Shown: one piece after another, positions 11,663 to 20,476 of the stretch
Layout of the letters: each line of letters begins with the position of its first letter
How positions within the stretch are numbered: position 1 is the stretch's first letter
Assembly: GCF_003626975.1 (NCBI RefSeq)
Contig: NZ_CP032616.1
Location: 4,130,001-4,194,000, forward strand
Source: Pseudomonas sp. DY-1
GTDB lineage: Bacteria > Pseudomonadota > Gammaproteobacteria > Pseudomonadales > Pseudomonadaceae
Direction: 5' to 3'
DNA: 64,000 nt
Position numbers and translations under genes: made by a program
The notes under the pieces: model-generated
Databases searched by the model: none
Told to the model about the DNA's origin: nothing
The model's input: only the letters and a program-made list of their open reading frames with translations

Positions 11663-13099
11663 ATGAGCATGAACCTGATCACTGTTCTCTACCTCGTCGC
11701 CTCGGTGTGCTTCATCCAGGCGCTCAAGGGCCTGTCGCACCCGACTTCGTCGCGTCGCGGCAACCTGTTCGGCATGGTCGGCATGGCCATCGCCGTGCTC
11801 ACCACTGTCGGCCTCATCTATAAGCTCGGCGCCGAGCTGGCCACCCAGGGCATCGGCTACGTGATCGTCGGCCTGCTGGTCGGCGGCACCGCCGGTTCGA
11901 TCATGGCCAAGCGCGTCGAAATGACCAAGATGCCGGAGCTGGTTGCCTTCATGCACAGCATGATCGGCCTCGCCGCGGTGTTCATCGCCATCGCCGCCGT
12001 GGTCGAGCCGCAGTCGCTCGGCATCGTGGCTGCCCTGGGAGACGCCATCCCGGCCGGTAACCGCCTGGAACTGTTCCTCGGCGCAGCCATCGGTGCCGTC
12101 ACCTTCTCCGGTTCGGTAATCGCCTTCGGGAAGCTGTCCGGCAAGTACAAGTTCCGCCTGTTCCAGGGTGCCCCGGTGCAGTTCGCCGGCCAGCACAAGC
12201 TGAACCTGGTGGTCGGCCTGGCCATCATCGGTCTGGGCCTGTACTTCACCTTCACTGGCAACATCGCAGCCTTCGCCCTGCTGGTGGCGCTCGCCTTCGT
12301 CATCGGCGTGCTGATCATCATCCCGATCGGCGGCGCCGACATGCCGGTGGTGGTGTCGATGCTGAACAGCTACTCGGGCTGGGCCGCAGCTGGTATCGGC
12401 TTCTCGCTGAACAACTCGATGCTGATCATCGCCGGCTCCCTCGTGGGCTCCTCGGGCGCGATCCTCTCCTACATCATGTGCAAGGCGATGAACCGCTCCT
12501 TCTTCAACGTCATCCTCGGTGGCTTTGGTGCCGAAGCTGACGCTGGTGCCTCGAGCGGCAGCAAGGAACAGCGTCCGGTGAAGTCCGGTTCGTCCGACGA
12601 CGCCGCCTTCCTGCTGACCAACGCCGACAGCGTGATCATCGTCCCCGGCTACGGCCTGGCGGTGGCCCGTGCCCAGCACGCGCTGATGGAGCTGTCCGAG
12701 AAGCTGAGCCACCGTGGCGTGAACGTGAAGTACGCGATCCACCCGGTTGCCGGCCGTATGCCGGGCCACATGAACGTCCTGCTGGCCGAGGCCGAAGTGC
12801 CGTACGAGCAGGTGTTCGAGATGGAAGACATCAACTCCGAGTTCGGCCAGGCCGACGTGGTACTGGTGCTCGGTGCCAACGACGTGGTCAACCCGGCCGC
12901 GAAGAACGATCCGAAGTCGCCCATCGCCGGCATGCCGATTCTGGAAGCCTTCAAGGCCAAGACCATCATCGTGAACAAGCGTTCCATGGCCAGCGGCTAC
13001 GCCGGCCTGGACAACGAACTGTTCTACATGGACAAGACCATGATGGTGTTTGGCGATGCCAAGAAGGTGATCGAGGACATGGTCAAGGCTGTCGACTGA
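11663..13099 (+). CDS. pntB: NAD(P) transhydrogenase subunit beta
   Basis: A 478-residue protein with about eight to nine membrane helices followed by the NADP(H)-binding domain III (IIVPGYGLAVARAQHALMEL, about 325-345; VVLVLGANDVVNPAA, about 400). It completes the transhydrogenase that supplies NADPH at the expense of the proton gradient. I chose the ATG at 11663, two bases after pntAB, because it begins MSMNLITVLYLVASVCFIQA, the normal family start. A strong terminator follows. Confidence 0.95.
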   Translation: MSMNLITVLYLVASVCFIQALKGLSHPTSSRRGNLFGMVGMAIAVLTTVGLIYKLGAELATQGIGYVIVGLLVGGTAGSIMAKRVEMTKMPELVAFMHSMIGLAAVFIAIAAVVEPQSLGIVAALGDAIPAGNRLELFLGAAIGAVTFSGSVIAFGKLSGKYKFRLFQGAPVQFAGQHKLNLVVGLAIIGLGLYFTFTGNIAAFALLVALAFVIGVLIIIPIGGADMPVVVSMLNSYSGWAAAGIGFSLNNSMLIIAGSLVGSSGAILSYIMCKAMNRSFFNVILGGFGAEADAGASSGSKEQRPVKSGSSDDAAFLLTNADSVIIVPGYGLAVARAQHALMELSEKLSHRGVNVKYAIHPVAGRMPGHMNVLLAEAEVPYEQVFEMEDINSEFGQADVVLVLGANDVVNPAAKNDPKSPIAGMPILEAFKAKTIIVNKRSMASGYAGLDNELFYMDKTMMVFGDAKKVIEDMVKAVD

Positions 13100-13118
13100 T
13101 CCTGTTCCGCGATATCAG

Positions 13119-13146
13119 GAACCCCGGCCTTGTGCCGGGGTTTTTG
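13119..13146 (+). terminator. Rho-independent terminator after pntB
   Basis: An AACCCCGGC stem with its complement and a TTTTTGTTT tail begins about 20 bases after the pntB stop. It ends the pnt operon. Confidence 0.85.
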
Positions 13147-13166
13147 TTTACCTGGCGCATACCTTT

Positions 13167-13208
13167 TTGTGGGAGCGAATTCATTCGCGAATGAATTCGC
13201 TCCCACAA
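13167..13208. repeat. REP-type element, 42-bp perfect palindrome
   Basis: Two 21-base arms (TTGTGGGAGCGAATTCATTCG and complement) meet with no spacer. The GGGGCGAATTCATTCG-like core recurs through the window, near 22.8, 25.5, 31.0-31.2, 37.6, 42.7, 45.1, 50.1 and 63.1 kb, always between genes. This is the behaviour of Pseudomonas REP sequences mobilised by RAYT transposases; no RAYT gene is in the window. Confidence 0.85.
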
Positions 13209-13343
13209 GGATTAACACGGCTCGGCAAGCGAACCGACAAAAGGCCCTGAATAGAGCCATCTCTTCGACCTTGGTATAGAAGTCGGGCGCCCCGCCAGCC
13301 CCTAGACTGCGCGGCTCCTACCCCGTTGCCCGAGGTTTTCCCG

Positions 13344-14837
13344 ATGTACTCTGATCGCGTGCGCCTGTCCTCCCTGCTGGGCAAGGTGATGAGTGCGGCC
13401 GAGGCCGCTGCCCTGATCGAAGACGGCATGACCGTTGGCATGAGCGGCTTCACCCGTGCCGGTGAAGCCAAGGCCGTGCCGCAGGCGCTGGCCGTGCGCG
13501 CCAAGGAGCAGCCCCTGCGGATCAGCCTGATGACCGGCGCGAGCCTCGGCAACGACCTCGACAAGCAGCTCACCGAAGCCGGTGTGCTCGCCCGGCGCAT
13601 GCCGTTCCAGGTGGACGGCACCCTGCGCAAGGCGATCAACGCCGGCGAGGTGATGTTCATCGACCAGCACCTGTCGGAAACCGTCGAGCAGCTGCGCAAC
13701 CACCAGCTCAAGCTGCCGGACATCGCAGTCATCGAAGCTGTGGCCATTACCGAAGAAGGCCACATCGTGCCGACCACTTCCGTGGGCAACTCCGCCAGCT
13801 TTGCGATCTTCGCCAAGCGCGTGATCGTCGAGATCAACCTGGCGCACAACCCCAACCTGGAGGGCCTGCACGACATCTATATCCCGACCTACCGGCCGAC
13901 CCGCACACCCATTCCGCTGACCCGCGTGGACGACCGCATCGGTGGCACCGCAATTCCGATCGACCCGGCGAAAATCGCCGCCATCGTCATCACCGAACAG
14001 CCGGATTCCCTGTCCACCGTGCTGCCGCCGGATCACGAAACCCAGGCCATCGCCGACCACCTGATCGACTTTTTCAAGCGTGAAGTGGAAGCCGGGCGCA
14101 TGAGCAACAACCTGGCGCCGCTGCAGGCCGGCATCGGCAGCATCGCCAACGCCGTGATGTGCGGCCTGATCGAGTCGCCCTTCCAGGACCTCACCATGTA
14201 TTCCGAGGTGCTGCAGGACTCCACCTTCGACCTGATCGACGCCGGTAAGCTGCGCTTTGCCTCCGGCAGCTCCATCACGCTGTCCGCGCGCCGCAACAGC
14301 GATGTCTTCGGCAACCTGGAGCGCTACAAGGACAAGCTGGTACTGCGCCCGCAAGAAATCTCCAACCACCCGGAAGTGGTAAGGCGCCTGGGAATAATCG
14401 GCATCAACACCGCGCTCGAGTTCGACATCTACGGCAACGTCAATTCGACCCACGTGGGCGGCACGAAAATGATGAACGGTATCGGCGGCTCCGGCGATTT
14501 CGCCCGCAACGCCCACCTCGCCATCTTCGTCACCAAGTCCATCGCCAAGGGCGGTGCCATTTCCAGCGTGGTGCCCATGGTCAGCCATGTGGACCACACC
14601 GAGCACGATGTGGACATCCTCGTCACCGAGCAGGGGCTGGCCGACTTGCGTGGCCTGGCGCCCCGCGAGCGTGCGCGGGCGATCATCGACAACTGTGTGC
14701 ACCCGGATTTCCGTCAACCGCTACAGAACTACTTCAGCGCGGCTTGCGCCAAGGGCGGCCATACCCCACATCTGCTGCGCGAAGCCATGTCCTGGCATAT
14801 CAATCTGGAAGAAACCGGGCGGATGCTGGCCAACTGA
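13344..14837 (+). CDS. Acetyl-CoA hydrolase / CoA-transferase family protein
   Basis: A 497-residue protein of the acetyl-CoA hydrolase/transferase family (Ach1-like, succinyl-CoA:acetate CoA-transferase relatives). It carries the N-terminal half (GMTVGMSGFTRAGEAKAVPQ near 30) and the C-terminal domain with GGSGDFARNAHLAI (near 385) and the EQGLADLRGL motif. A role in moving CoA between succinyl-CoA and acetate or another short acid is expected. The ATG at 13344 starts MYSDRVRLSSLLGKV; an upstream TTG at 13326 is less likely. It stands alone between the pnt terminator and the DUF1127 region. Confidence 0.88.
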   Translation: MYSDRVRLSSLLGKVMSAAEAAALIEDGMTVGMSGFTRAGEAKAVPQALAVRAKEQPLRISLMTGASLGNDLDKQLTEAGVLARRMPFQVDGTLRKAINAGEVMFIDQHLSETVEQLRNHQLKLPDIAVIEAVAITEEGHIVPTTSVGNSASFAIFAKRVIVEINLAHNPNLEGLHDIYIPTYRPTRTPIPLTRVDDRIGGTAIPIDPAKIAAIVITEQPDSLSTVLPPDHETQAIADHLIDFFKREVEAGRMSNNLAPLQAGIGSIANAVMCGLIESPFQDLTMYSEVLQDSTFDLIDAGKLRFASGSSITLSARRNSDVFGNLERYKDKLVLRPQEISNHPEVVRRLGIIGINTALEFDIYGNVNSTHVGGTKMMNGIGGSGDFARNAHLAIFVTKSIAKGGAISSVVPMVSHVDHTEHDVDILVTEQGLADLRGLAPRERARAIIDNCVHPDFRQPLQNYFSAACAKGGHTPHLLREAMSWHINLEETGRMLAN

Positions 14838-15166
14838 TCTGGTATGAGCAAAACAGTTATGGGCTTGTAACCTTTGATTCTGACAAAAAGGTCAAAAAAC
14901 AGTTTCTAAAAAACCGGAACTGTACCGTTCAAAAAGCCTGCCTTTCGTTTATTACACAGGAAAAACTACGGTTTCCCGTTGGATCACGAGCGATTCAACG
15001 GGATACCCATACAGTTGCGCTCAATTTCAGCAAAACAGTTGATAAGCATGCTAATAAAGACCAACACAATTTAGAGCAACTGTGACTACAGTCGCGGCTG
15101 TTCCGGGTAGATCATAGGCACCAGTTGATAACCAAGCCCCGTCACAAGCGGGAAGGACCTGCCGCC
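14838..15166. promoter_or_regulatory. AT-rich leader with repeated ACAGTT/AACTGT motifs before the first DUF1127 gene
   Basis: This 329-bp gene-free stretch is strikingly AT-rich. ACAGTT occurs at 14853-14858, 14899-14904, 15011-15016 and 15035-15040. Its complement AACTGT occurs at 14918-14923 and 15078-15083, the last forming the dyad ACTGTGACTACAGT (15079-15092), 75 bp before the DUF1127 ATG. A nearly identical dyad precedes the second DUF1127 gene. Repeated half-sites suggest a cooperative regulator, perhaps of the GntR/MocR type; no such gene is in the window. Confidence 0.45.
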
Positions 15167-15382
15167 ATGGAACGTACCCTCAGTTCCGACCTGATTTTCG
15201 AAAGCGCCGAACAATCCCCGAAATCCTCGTGGGCCCTGCGCACTATCTCCACCCTGCTGCTGTGGCAGCGCCGCATCGCCAGCCGTCATCAACTGGCCAT
15301 GCTGGACCACCGCCTGCTGGCTGACGCTGGCATCAGCGAAGCCCAGCGCGAAGCCGAACTGAACAAGCCCTTCTGGCGCTAA
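15167..15382 (+). CDS. DUF1127 domain small protein
   Basis: A 71-residue arginine-rich protein ending in the DUF1127 signature: WQRRIASRHQLAMLDHRLLA, then DAGIS, then a terminal PFWR. DUF1127 proteins of alphaproteobacteria have been linked to RNA or phosphate metabolism and stress, but the Pseudomonas members are poorly characterised. The ATG at 15167 follows GGGAAGGA; an earlier in-frame start at 15125 lacks support. A terminator lies just after the gene. A paralogue sits 335 bp downstream with the same kind of upstream motif. Confidence 0.85.
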   Translation: MERTLSSDLIFESAEQSPKSSWALRTISTLLLWQRRIASRHQLAMLDHRLLADAGISEAQREAELNKPFWR

Positions 15383-15427
15383 GCAGTTCACCGGGCCAAG
15401 CGGCCCGACAGCAACACCCCAGACAGA

Positions 15428-15460
15428 ACCCGTCGCCGCCCGCGACGGGTTTCGTCGTTT
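15428..15460 (+). terminator. Terminator after the first DUF1127 gene
   Basis: ACCCGTCG and its complement around CCGCCCG form a hairpin followed by a T-rich tail, about 45 bases after the stop. Confidence 0.6.
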
Positions 15461-15633
15461 CTGGACCCTGGAATTTTCAATTTTTGCCGGGTGCGCCATG
15501 CGCGGCAGTGCAGGAATGTCAGTCTGTACATCGCGCCCTACGCTCGGCCCTTCAGTGGTTTCGACACAGCTGACGCGAATCAGACCAATACAGTTCACAA
15601 CAAGAGCAATCTGATGCAGCACAATTCAATCTC

Positions 15634-15650
15634 ACTGTGACTGCACAGTT
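15634..15650. promoter_or_regulatory. ACTGT...ACAGT dyad before the second DUF1127 gene
   Basis: ACTGTGACTGCACAGTT lies 68 bp upstream of the second DUF1127 ATG, with another ACAGTT at 15590-15595. It matches the dyad at 15079-15092 before the first paralogue in both sequence and position, so both genes are probably controlled by one regulator. Confidence 0.5.
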
Positions 15651-15717
15651 TTCCTGCGGGACGTGATCATGTCATTCCATAACCCATCCCCGCCCTGCCG
15701 CGGGAAGGACAAGCGCC

Positions 15718-15927
15718 ATGGACCGCACCCTCACTGCCTCCGCCCAGTTCCAGACCATCAGCCCGCGTACGCATTGGTACCTGCGACTGTTCGCTACCAT
15801 CGCCCTGTGGCGGCGCAACGCCCGCACGCGGCACCAGCTCGCGCAGCTGGATTCCCGAGCGCTGGCAGATGTGGGTATCAGTCCGAGCGACCGCTATCAG
15901 GAACTGGAGCGCCCCTTCTGGCGCTAG
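15718..15927 (+). CDS. DUF1127 domain small protein, paralogue
   Basis: A 69-residue DUF1127 protein: WRRNARTRHQLAQLDSRALA, then DVGIS, and the same terminal RPFWR pattern as its neighbour. The two N-terminal halves differ more than the C-terminal domains, as expected of an old tandem duplication. GGGAAGGACAAGCGCC gives a ribosome site. Function unknown; high arginine content suggests nucleic-acid contact. Confidence 0.85.
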   Translation: MDRTLTASAQFQTISPRTHWYLRLFATIALWRRNARTRHQLAQLDSRALADVGISPSDRYQELERPFWR

Positions 15928-16032
15928 CACACGCACCTGGCCAGTACTGGCCCGCAAGCTTCACTTTGACTAGGCTTTCCCCCAGCCGGCAGCGCTTCTC
16001 GTGCTGCCGCACTGGTCTAAAAGGAGCCCCCC

Positions 16033-16350
16033 ATGACCTCACTTCGCCTGCTCAGTGCCGCAGCCCTGCTGGCGCTCGCCACCAGCGCATCCGCTACCAG
16101 CTTCGTGGTGACCACTGACGCCGTGGTTGGCGCCATCAAGGCCACCTCGGATGCCACCTCGGACATCACCTCTTCCTTCAACGACGACAAGATCGTGCTC
16201 GCCGCGCGTGAAGACGCTGCCAGCTTCGTCGCCAGCGACGGTGACATCCGCGGGGCCCGGCTGGAGGCCGCGTTCAAGCACATCCGTGGCCTGCAACCCC
16301 AACTGGCTGCTAGCGACCTACAACTGGCCCAGGCCATTCTCACCCTCTGA
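16033..16350 (+). CDS. DUF2388 family small secreted protein
   Basis: A 105-residue protein with a signal peptide (cleavage near ALATSASA, residue 22). The mature part matches DUF2388: TSFVVTTDAVVGAIKATSDA, then AAREDAASFVASDGDIRGA. The family is pseudomonad-centred and its function unknown. It has an AAGGAG site 6 bases from the ATG and a related gene 166 bases downstream. Confidence 0.85.
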   Translation: MTSLRLLSAAALLALATSASATSFVVTTDAVVGAIKATSDATSDITSSFNDDKIVLAAREDAASFVASDGDIRGARLEAAFKHIRGLQPQLAASDLQLAQAILTL

Positions 16351-16358
16351 CCCCGCCT

Positions 16359-16387
16359 TCCGGGCCGTGCACTGCGCGGCCCTTTGG
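16359..16387 (+). terminator. Terminator after the first DUF2388 gene
   Basis: GGGCCGTGCACTGCGCGGCCC with TTTGGG after it forms a GC-rich stem about 10 bases past the stop. The T tail is short. Confidence 0.5.
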
Positions 16388-16516
16388 GCTGCATGCCCCG
16401 CAGCGCTTGGCCCTCACCCGCCCATTCCGCTAACCTTCGCGCCCTGTGCCCGCGGCAGAGAACTGCCGTAGGGTATTTCCGTCCAATACCTTAGAAATTT
16501 CCTTCGGAGAGCTTCC

Positions 16517-16837
16517 ATGCGCCGCTCGCTGTCTGTCGCAGCCATCGCCCTTTCCCTCGTAGCCGGTGCCGCCCAGGCCCAGACCCTGGTGGCGACCAGC
16601 AACATCATCGTCCGCGCGCTGGAGCGCACTCTCGACTTCACCTCAGACACCACGACTTCGATCCGCGACATGAAAGTGGTCGTGGCCGCCCGCGACGACG
16701 CCGCCAGCTTCGTCGCCAGCGCCGGTGAGATTCGTGGCGCCCAGCTCGAGGCCGCTTTCGCCGCCCTGCGCGATCAGTTCCCGCAAGCCCGCGAGGCCAG
16801 CGATCTGGCGCTGGCGGAAACCATCGTCGCCCTCTGA
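16517..16837 (+). CDS. DUF2388 family small secreted protein, paralogue
   Basis: A 106-residue protein with a signal peptide (cleavage near AGAAQA, residue 22). The mature part, containing TSNIIVRALERTLDFTSDTT and ARDDAASFVASAGEIRGAQL, is clearly homologous to the preceding gene. It has its own upstream region and GGAGAG ribosome site, and ends 31 bases before the DUF4105 gene, with which it is probably co-transcribed. Function unknown. Confidence 0.85.
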   Translation: MRRSLSVAAIALSLVAGAAQAQTLVATSNIIVRALERTLDFTSDTTTSIRDMKVVVAARDDAASFVASAGEIRGAQLEAAFAALRDQFPQAREASDLALAETIVAL

Positions 16838-16868
16838 CCTACGCGAGCATCAGCCCCTGAACACCTGG

Positions 16869-18815
16869 TTGCGCCTGATCGGCCTGGGCGTCCTGCTATT
16901 GGCGGGCACTGCCCAGGCCGAGTTGCGCCTGTTGCTGGATGACGAGGGACTTACCACGGCTCAGCGTCAGGCCAGCCAGCAGCTTCTCGATGAAGCTCTC
17001 GCAGCCCTGCCACCGACCTTCGTCCACCGACTGGACCGGGACGTTACCGTGGGTTGGAGCGATGACCTGCCCGAGAACGGTTACGGCCGCGCGACACGTT
17101 TCGATGCCCTGGTGCTCAACCGCGACCTGTTGACCGGCCTCACCGACGGCACAGCGGCCACGCAGAAGACCGCTCGCGTTCACGGAACGGTGCGCCGCGA
17201 AATGCTCGCCACCGTGCTTCACGAGCTGACGCACATCTACGACCGCGCCCGCCTCTGGTCCCCCGCCGAGAAGACGCAACAGTTCCGCTGTCGCAACCAG
17301 GCTTCCAGCAACGGCCGTATAGGCCTGCCTGGCGACTGCCGGGGTCAGACCGAGCGCCGCTTCACCTTGAGCGACGATCCGCGCCTTCTCGACCTTGCCG
17401 GCTGGCCGCAGTACGTCGGCAAGCGCGGTCAGCGCGAGCAGGAAAACCACCAAGTGGCGCGAAGCCCGGATATCTACGAGCTGAAGAACGCCCGCGAGTT
17501 CGTTGCCGTGAACATGGAGTACTTCCTCCTCGATCCGGCCTACGCCTGCCGCCGCCCGGCGCTATACCGCTATTACCGCGAACATTTCGGCTGGGGCCCT
17601 GAACTGCAGGCCCCCTGCAACGACGGCTACGCCTACCTCAATGCCGGCCGCGACTTCGGCAAGCAGCCCCTGGGCAAACTCGACCCGGACCGGGTCTACG
17701 AAGTCGACTACCTGTTCGCCGAGGCCAACCAGAACTGGGTCAGCCGCTGGGGCCACAGCATGCTGCGCCTGGTGATCTGCGCCCCCGGCCGACCGCGCGG
17801 GCCGGACTGCCGCCTCGACCTCGACCAGCATCTGGTGCTGTCCTACCGCGCCTTCGTCGGGGACGTGCAGCTATCGAGCTGGGACGGCCTCACCGGCGCC
17901 TATCCCTCGCGCCTGTTCGTGCTGCCGCTGCATCAGGTGATCGAGGAATACACCAAGGTGGAGCTGCGCAGCCTCGCCTCGGTGCCGCTCAAGCTCAGCC
18001 GCGAGGAAGTAGAAGCCCTGGTGGAGCGCGCTGCCGAGATGCACTGGAGCTACGACGGCGACTACTGGTTCCTCTCCAATAACTGCGCGGTAGAAACGCT
18101 CAAGCTGCTGCGCAGCGGTACTGACCACCCGGCGCTGCGTGATCTCGACAGCATCATGCCCAACGGCCTGCTCAAGCTGCTGGAGGGGCGTGGAGTGGCC
18201 GACCGCACGCCACTGGACGATCCCAAGGAAGCGCTACGCCTGGGGTATCGCTTCGATTCCTTCCGCGACCGCTACCAGGCCATGTTCAAGATCCTTCGCG
18301 AGCGCCTGAAGGTGCCCCAGGAAGAGGTCGAGGACTGGCTTCAACTCACCGCCGAGCAACGCCGGCCCTGGTTCGACAAGGCCGACCTGCGCGCCAGCGC
18401 CGCCCTGCTCCTGCTGGAACAGGCCGCCCAGCGCCGCCAACTCTTGCTGGCCCAGGACGAGCTCAAGCGCAATTACCTCAGCTCCCGCGAGCAGGCCGGG
18501 CAAACCCGCTTCGCCAAGGCCGGCGGCACCCTGGAGCAAATGCTCGCCAACAGCGGATTCCTCAGCCGCCCGGCTGAGCTGCTGCAGGGTGGTTACGGCC
18601 TGCCGCAGAGTGCGGAGTGGCAGCGCCTGGAATCCGAAAGCAGCACCCGCCAGCAGACCATGCGCAAACTCAGCGACGACCTCGACCGCGAAGTTCGCAG
18701 CCTGCTGGAGCCCCAGCGCATGGCTGAGCTGAACGCCACCGAGGCCAACCTCAAGGCCATCGGTGCGCACCTGCGCCAATTGCACAAGGACGCCGGAGGG
18801 CTCGTGCTTCCCTGA
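16869..18815 (+). CDS. DUF4105 family envelope protein
   Basis: A protein of about 648 residues. It begins with a signal peptide (RLIGLGVLLLAGTAQA) and carries the DUF4105 domain in its middle, with EVDYLFAEANQNWVSRWGHS and YWFLSNNCAVETLKLLRS as conserved blocks, plus an HELTH zinc-protease-like motif near residue 120. The C-terminal third is helical. The start is uncertain: no ATG fits, so I use TTG at 16869; CTG at 16857 is possible, and an upstream ATG at 16725 would overlap the previous gene heavily. It probably acts in the periplasm; no enzymatic role is established. Confidence 0.75.
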   Translation: MRLIGLGVLLLAGTAQAELRLLLDDEGLTTAQRQASQQLLDEALAALPPTFVHRLDRDVTVGWSDDLPENGYGRATRFDALVLNRDLLTGLTDGTAATQKTARVHGTVRREMLATVLHELTHIYDRARLWSPAEKTQQFRCRNQASSNGRIGLPGDCRGQTERRFTLSDDPRLLDLAGWPQYVGKRGQREQENHQVARSPDIYELKNAREFVAVNMEYFLLDPAYACRRPALYRYYREHFGWGPELQAPCNDGYAYLNAGRDFGKQPLGKLDPDRVYEVDYLFAEANQNWVSRWGHSMLRLVICAPGRPRGPDCRLDLDQHLVLSYRAFVGDVQLSSWDGLTGAYPSRLFVLPLHQVIEEYTKVELRSLASVPLKLSREEVEALVERAAEMHWSYDGDYWFLSNNCAVETLKLLRSGTDHPALRDLDSIMPNGLLKLLEGRGVADRTPLDDPKEALRLGYRFDSFRDRYQAMFKILRERLKVPQEEVEDWLQLTAEQRRPWFDKADLRASAALLLLEQAAQRRQLLLAQDELKRNYLSSREQAGQTRFAKAGGTLEQMLANSGFLSRPAELLQGGYGLPQSAEWQRLESESSTRQQTMRKLSDDLDREVRSLLEPQRMAELNATEANLKAIGAHLRQLHKDAGGLVLP

Positions 18816-18933
18816 GCCTTTGTAGCTAGCAGAGTGGAGCCCAACGATCCTGCACTCGGGCCGTCGGGTTTCGCGGAGCCCTACCCAACCTACGAATTGA
18901 TTGAAATCCCTTTACGTAGGGTACGGCCTCGAT

Positions 18934-19335
18934 TCACAACTGTTCCTCATCCTCCTCCGGCAACTGCGGGTCCAGATGCAGCCAGGGCAAGCGGCTGCTC
19001 ACCCAGATGTGCCGATCCGCCGGAACGGCCTCCGGATGGTCCAGGGTGGCGATGGTGAGGTCCAGGGTGCTGGGACTGAGGCTGGTAAGCAGCGCCAACT
19101 GGCTGCTGCAATGCGGACAGAAGTATCGGATGCAGGTCGCAGATGAGGTGTACTCGGCTGGTGTTCCGGTCGTCCAGCGGAAGCTCGCCAGTGGTACGGT
19201 CGCCCAAGTTGTGACTATGCCGCCGGTAGTGCGCCGGCAGATCGAGCAATGGCAATGGGCGACATCGCGCAGCGGTGCTTCAACGACGTAGCGCAGCTGC
19301 CCGCAATGACAGCCGCCGGTATGGTGTTCGGCCAT
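18934..19335 (-). CDS. GFA family zinc-binding protein
   Basis: A 133-residue protein of the GFA (glutathione-dependent formaldehyde-activating, Mss4-like) family. The zinc-binding cysteines lie in GGCHCGQLRY (C9, C11), AHCHCSICRR and FCPHCSS, the standard spacing. GFA proteins are small single-domain zinc proteins; most have no proven glutathione-formaldehyde activity. It is convergent with the DUF4105 gene and divergent from the AEC transporter. Confidence 0.85.
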   Translation of the reverse strand: MAEHHTGGCHCGQLRYVVEAPLRDVAHCHCSICRRTTGGIVTTWATVPLASFRWTTGTPAEYTSSATCIRYFCPHCSSQLALLTSLSPSTLDLTIATLDHPEAVPADRHIWVSSRLPWLHLDPQLPEEDEEQL

Positions 19336-19437
19336 GGGGTTCTCCGGCTTGAGCTCTGCCTTTCACCCTAGCAGGCGGTTGCATGCCACCGAGCCGGAAC
19401 TGAAGATAGAGCGTCCCCAGCTGACCCGGATGTCGCC

Positions 19438-20346
19438 GTGCTGACCCTTCTCGAAGCCCTCTGGCCGCTCTTTGCCCTGATCGTCGGCGGCTACCTGCTA
19501 CGCCGCTGGGACTTTCCCGGCGAAGTCTTCTGGCCCGCAGCCGAGCGCCTGAACTACTTCATCCTGTTCCCCGCCCTGCTCTTCAGCAGCCTGGCCACAG
19601 CGCCGCTCGACAACCCGGCACTGCCACGCCTTGCCCTGGCGGTTTTCCTCGGCCTCGGGGCCGGTTGGGCCGCCCTGCTTCTGGCGCGGCGCCTGCTGGG
19701 CTGGCCGACGACGCGCTTCGGCGCGATCACCCAGGGCATCCTGCGCTTCAACACCTATCTCGGCCTCGCGGCCATCGGCAGCCTCTACGGCAAGGACGGC
19801 CTGGCGATGGCCGCGCTGATGCTGGCGCTGATGGTTCCCACGGTGAACCTGATGTCGGTCTGGGCCCTGACCGCAGAGCACGGCGTGAGCCTGCGCGGCC
19901 TGTTGCTGCCAATGGGGAAGAACCCGCTGATCCTCGCCTGCCTGGCCGGTGCCCTGGTCAATCTCGCCGGGTTCGGCCTGCCCGGCGGCACCGACCGCCT
20001 GCTAAACCTGTTGGCGGTAGCCAGCCTGCCGCTGGGCCTGCTCTGCGTCGGCGCCGCGCTGCGTCCGCAGGAGCTGGCCGGTGAAGTTCCGGCCCTGGCC
20101 TGGAACTGCGCCTTGCGCCTGCTGGCCATGCCCGTACTCGCCTTCGCAGTGGCCCGCCTGCTCGACCTGCCCGCCATGGAAAGCAGCATCCTGGTACTGT
20201 TCTTCGCCCTGCCCACCGCACCCACGGCCTATGTGCTGACCCGCCAGCTCGGCGGCGACAGCCATCTTATGGCCGGCATCATTACCCTGCAGACCCTGCT
20301 CGCCGCGGGCAGCCTGTTGCTGGTGATGCGCACGCTAGCCAGCTGA
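19438..20346 (+). CDS. AEC family transporter
   Basis: A 302-residue membrane protein with about ten hydrophobic helices in the auxin-efflux-carrier fold. Typical features are LNYFILFPALLFSSLA near residue 40 and GKNPLILACLAGALVN in the middle. AEC members export organic acids, amino acids or siderophores; the substrate here cannot be told. The start is GTG at 19438, with only a weak ribosome site. Confidence 0.8.
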   Translation: MLTLLEALWPLFALIVGGYLLRRWDFPGEVFWPAAERLNYFILFPALLFSSLATAPLDNPALPRLALAVFLGLGAGWAALLLARRLLGWPTTRFGAITQGILRFNTYLGLAAIGSLYGKDGLAMAALMLALMVPTVNLMSVWALTAEHGVSLRGLLLPMGKNPLILACLAGALVNLAGFGLPGGTDRLLNLLAVASLPLGLLCVGAALRPQELAGEVPALAWNCALRLLAMPVLAFAVARLLDLPAMESSILVLFFALPTAPTAYVLTRQLGGDSHLMAGIITLQTLLAAGSLLLVMRTLAS

Positions 20347-20476
20347 CGCCCCGGCAGTCTGGCCGCCGTTCGTCGACAAATCGCTACGTAATCGGCTCCG
20401 ATCACCGCCGAAAGCTGGCTGAAAGGTTGCGCGCTTAGCATCCGCCCCATTGCCGGCACGAGACCGGCAACCCGAC

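Noticed and set aside
15634..15650. LexA box at the DUF1127 dyad
   Set aside because: CTG and CAG are eight and six bases apart in the two copies, whereas LexA needs ten. The repeated ACAGTT half-sites also point to a different regulator.
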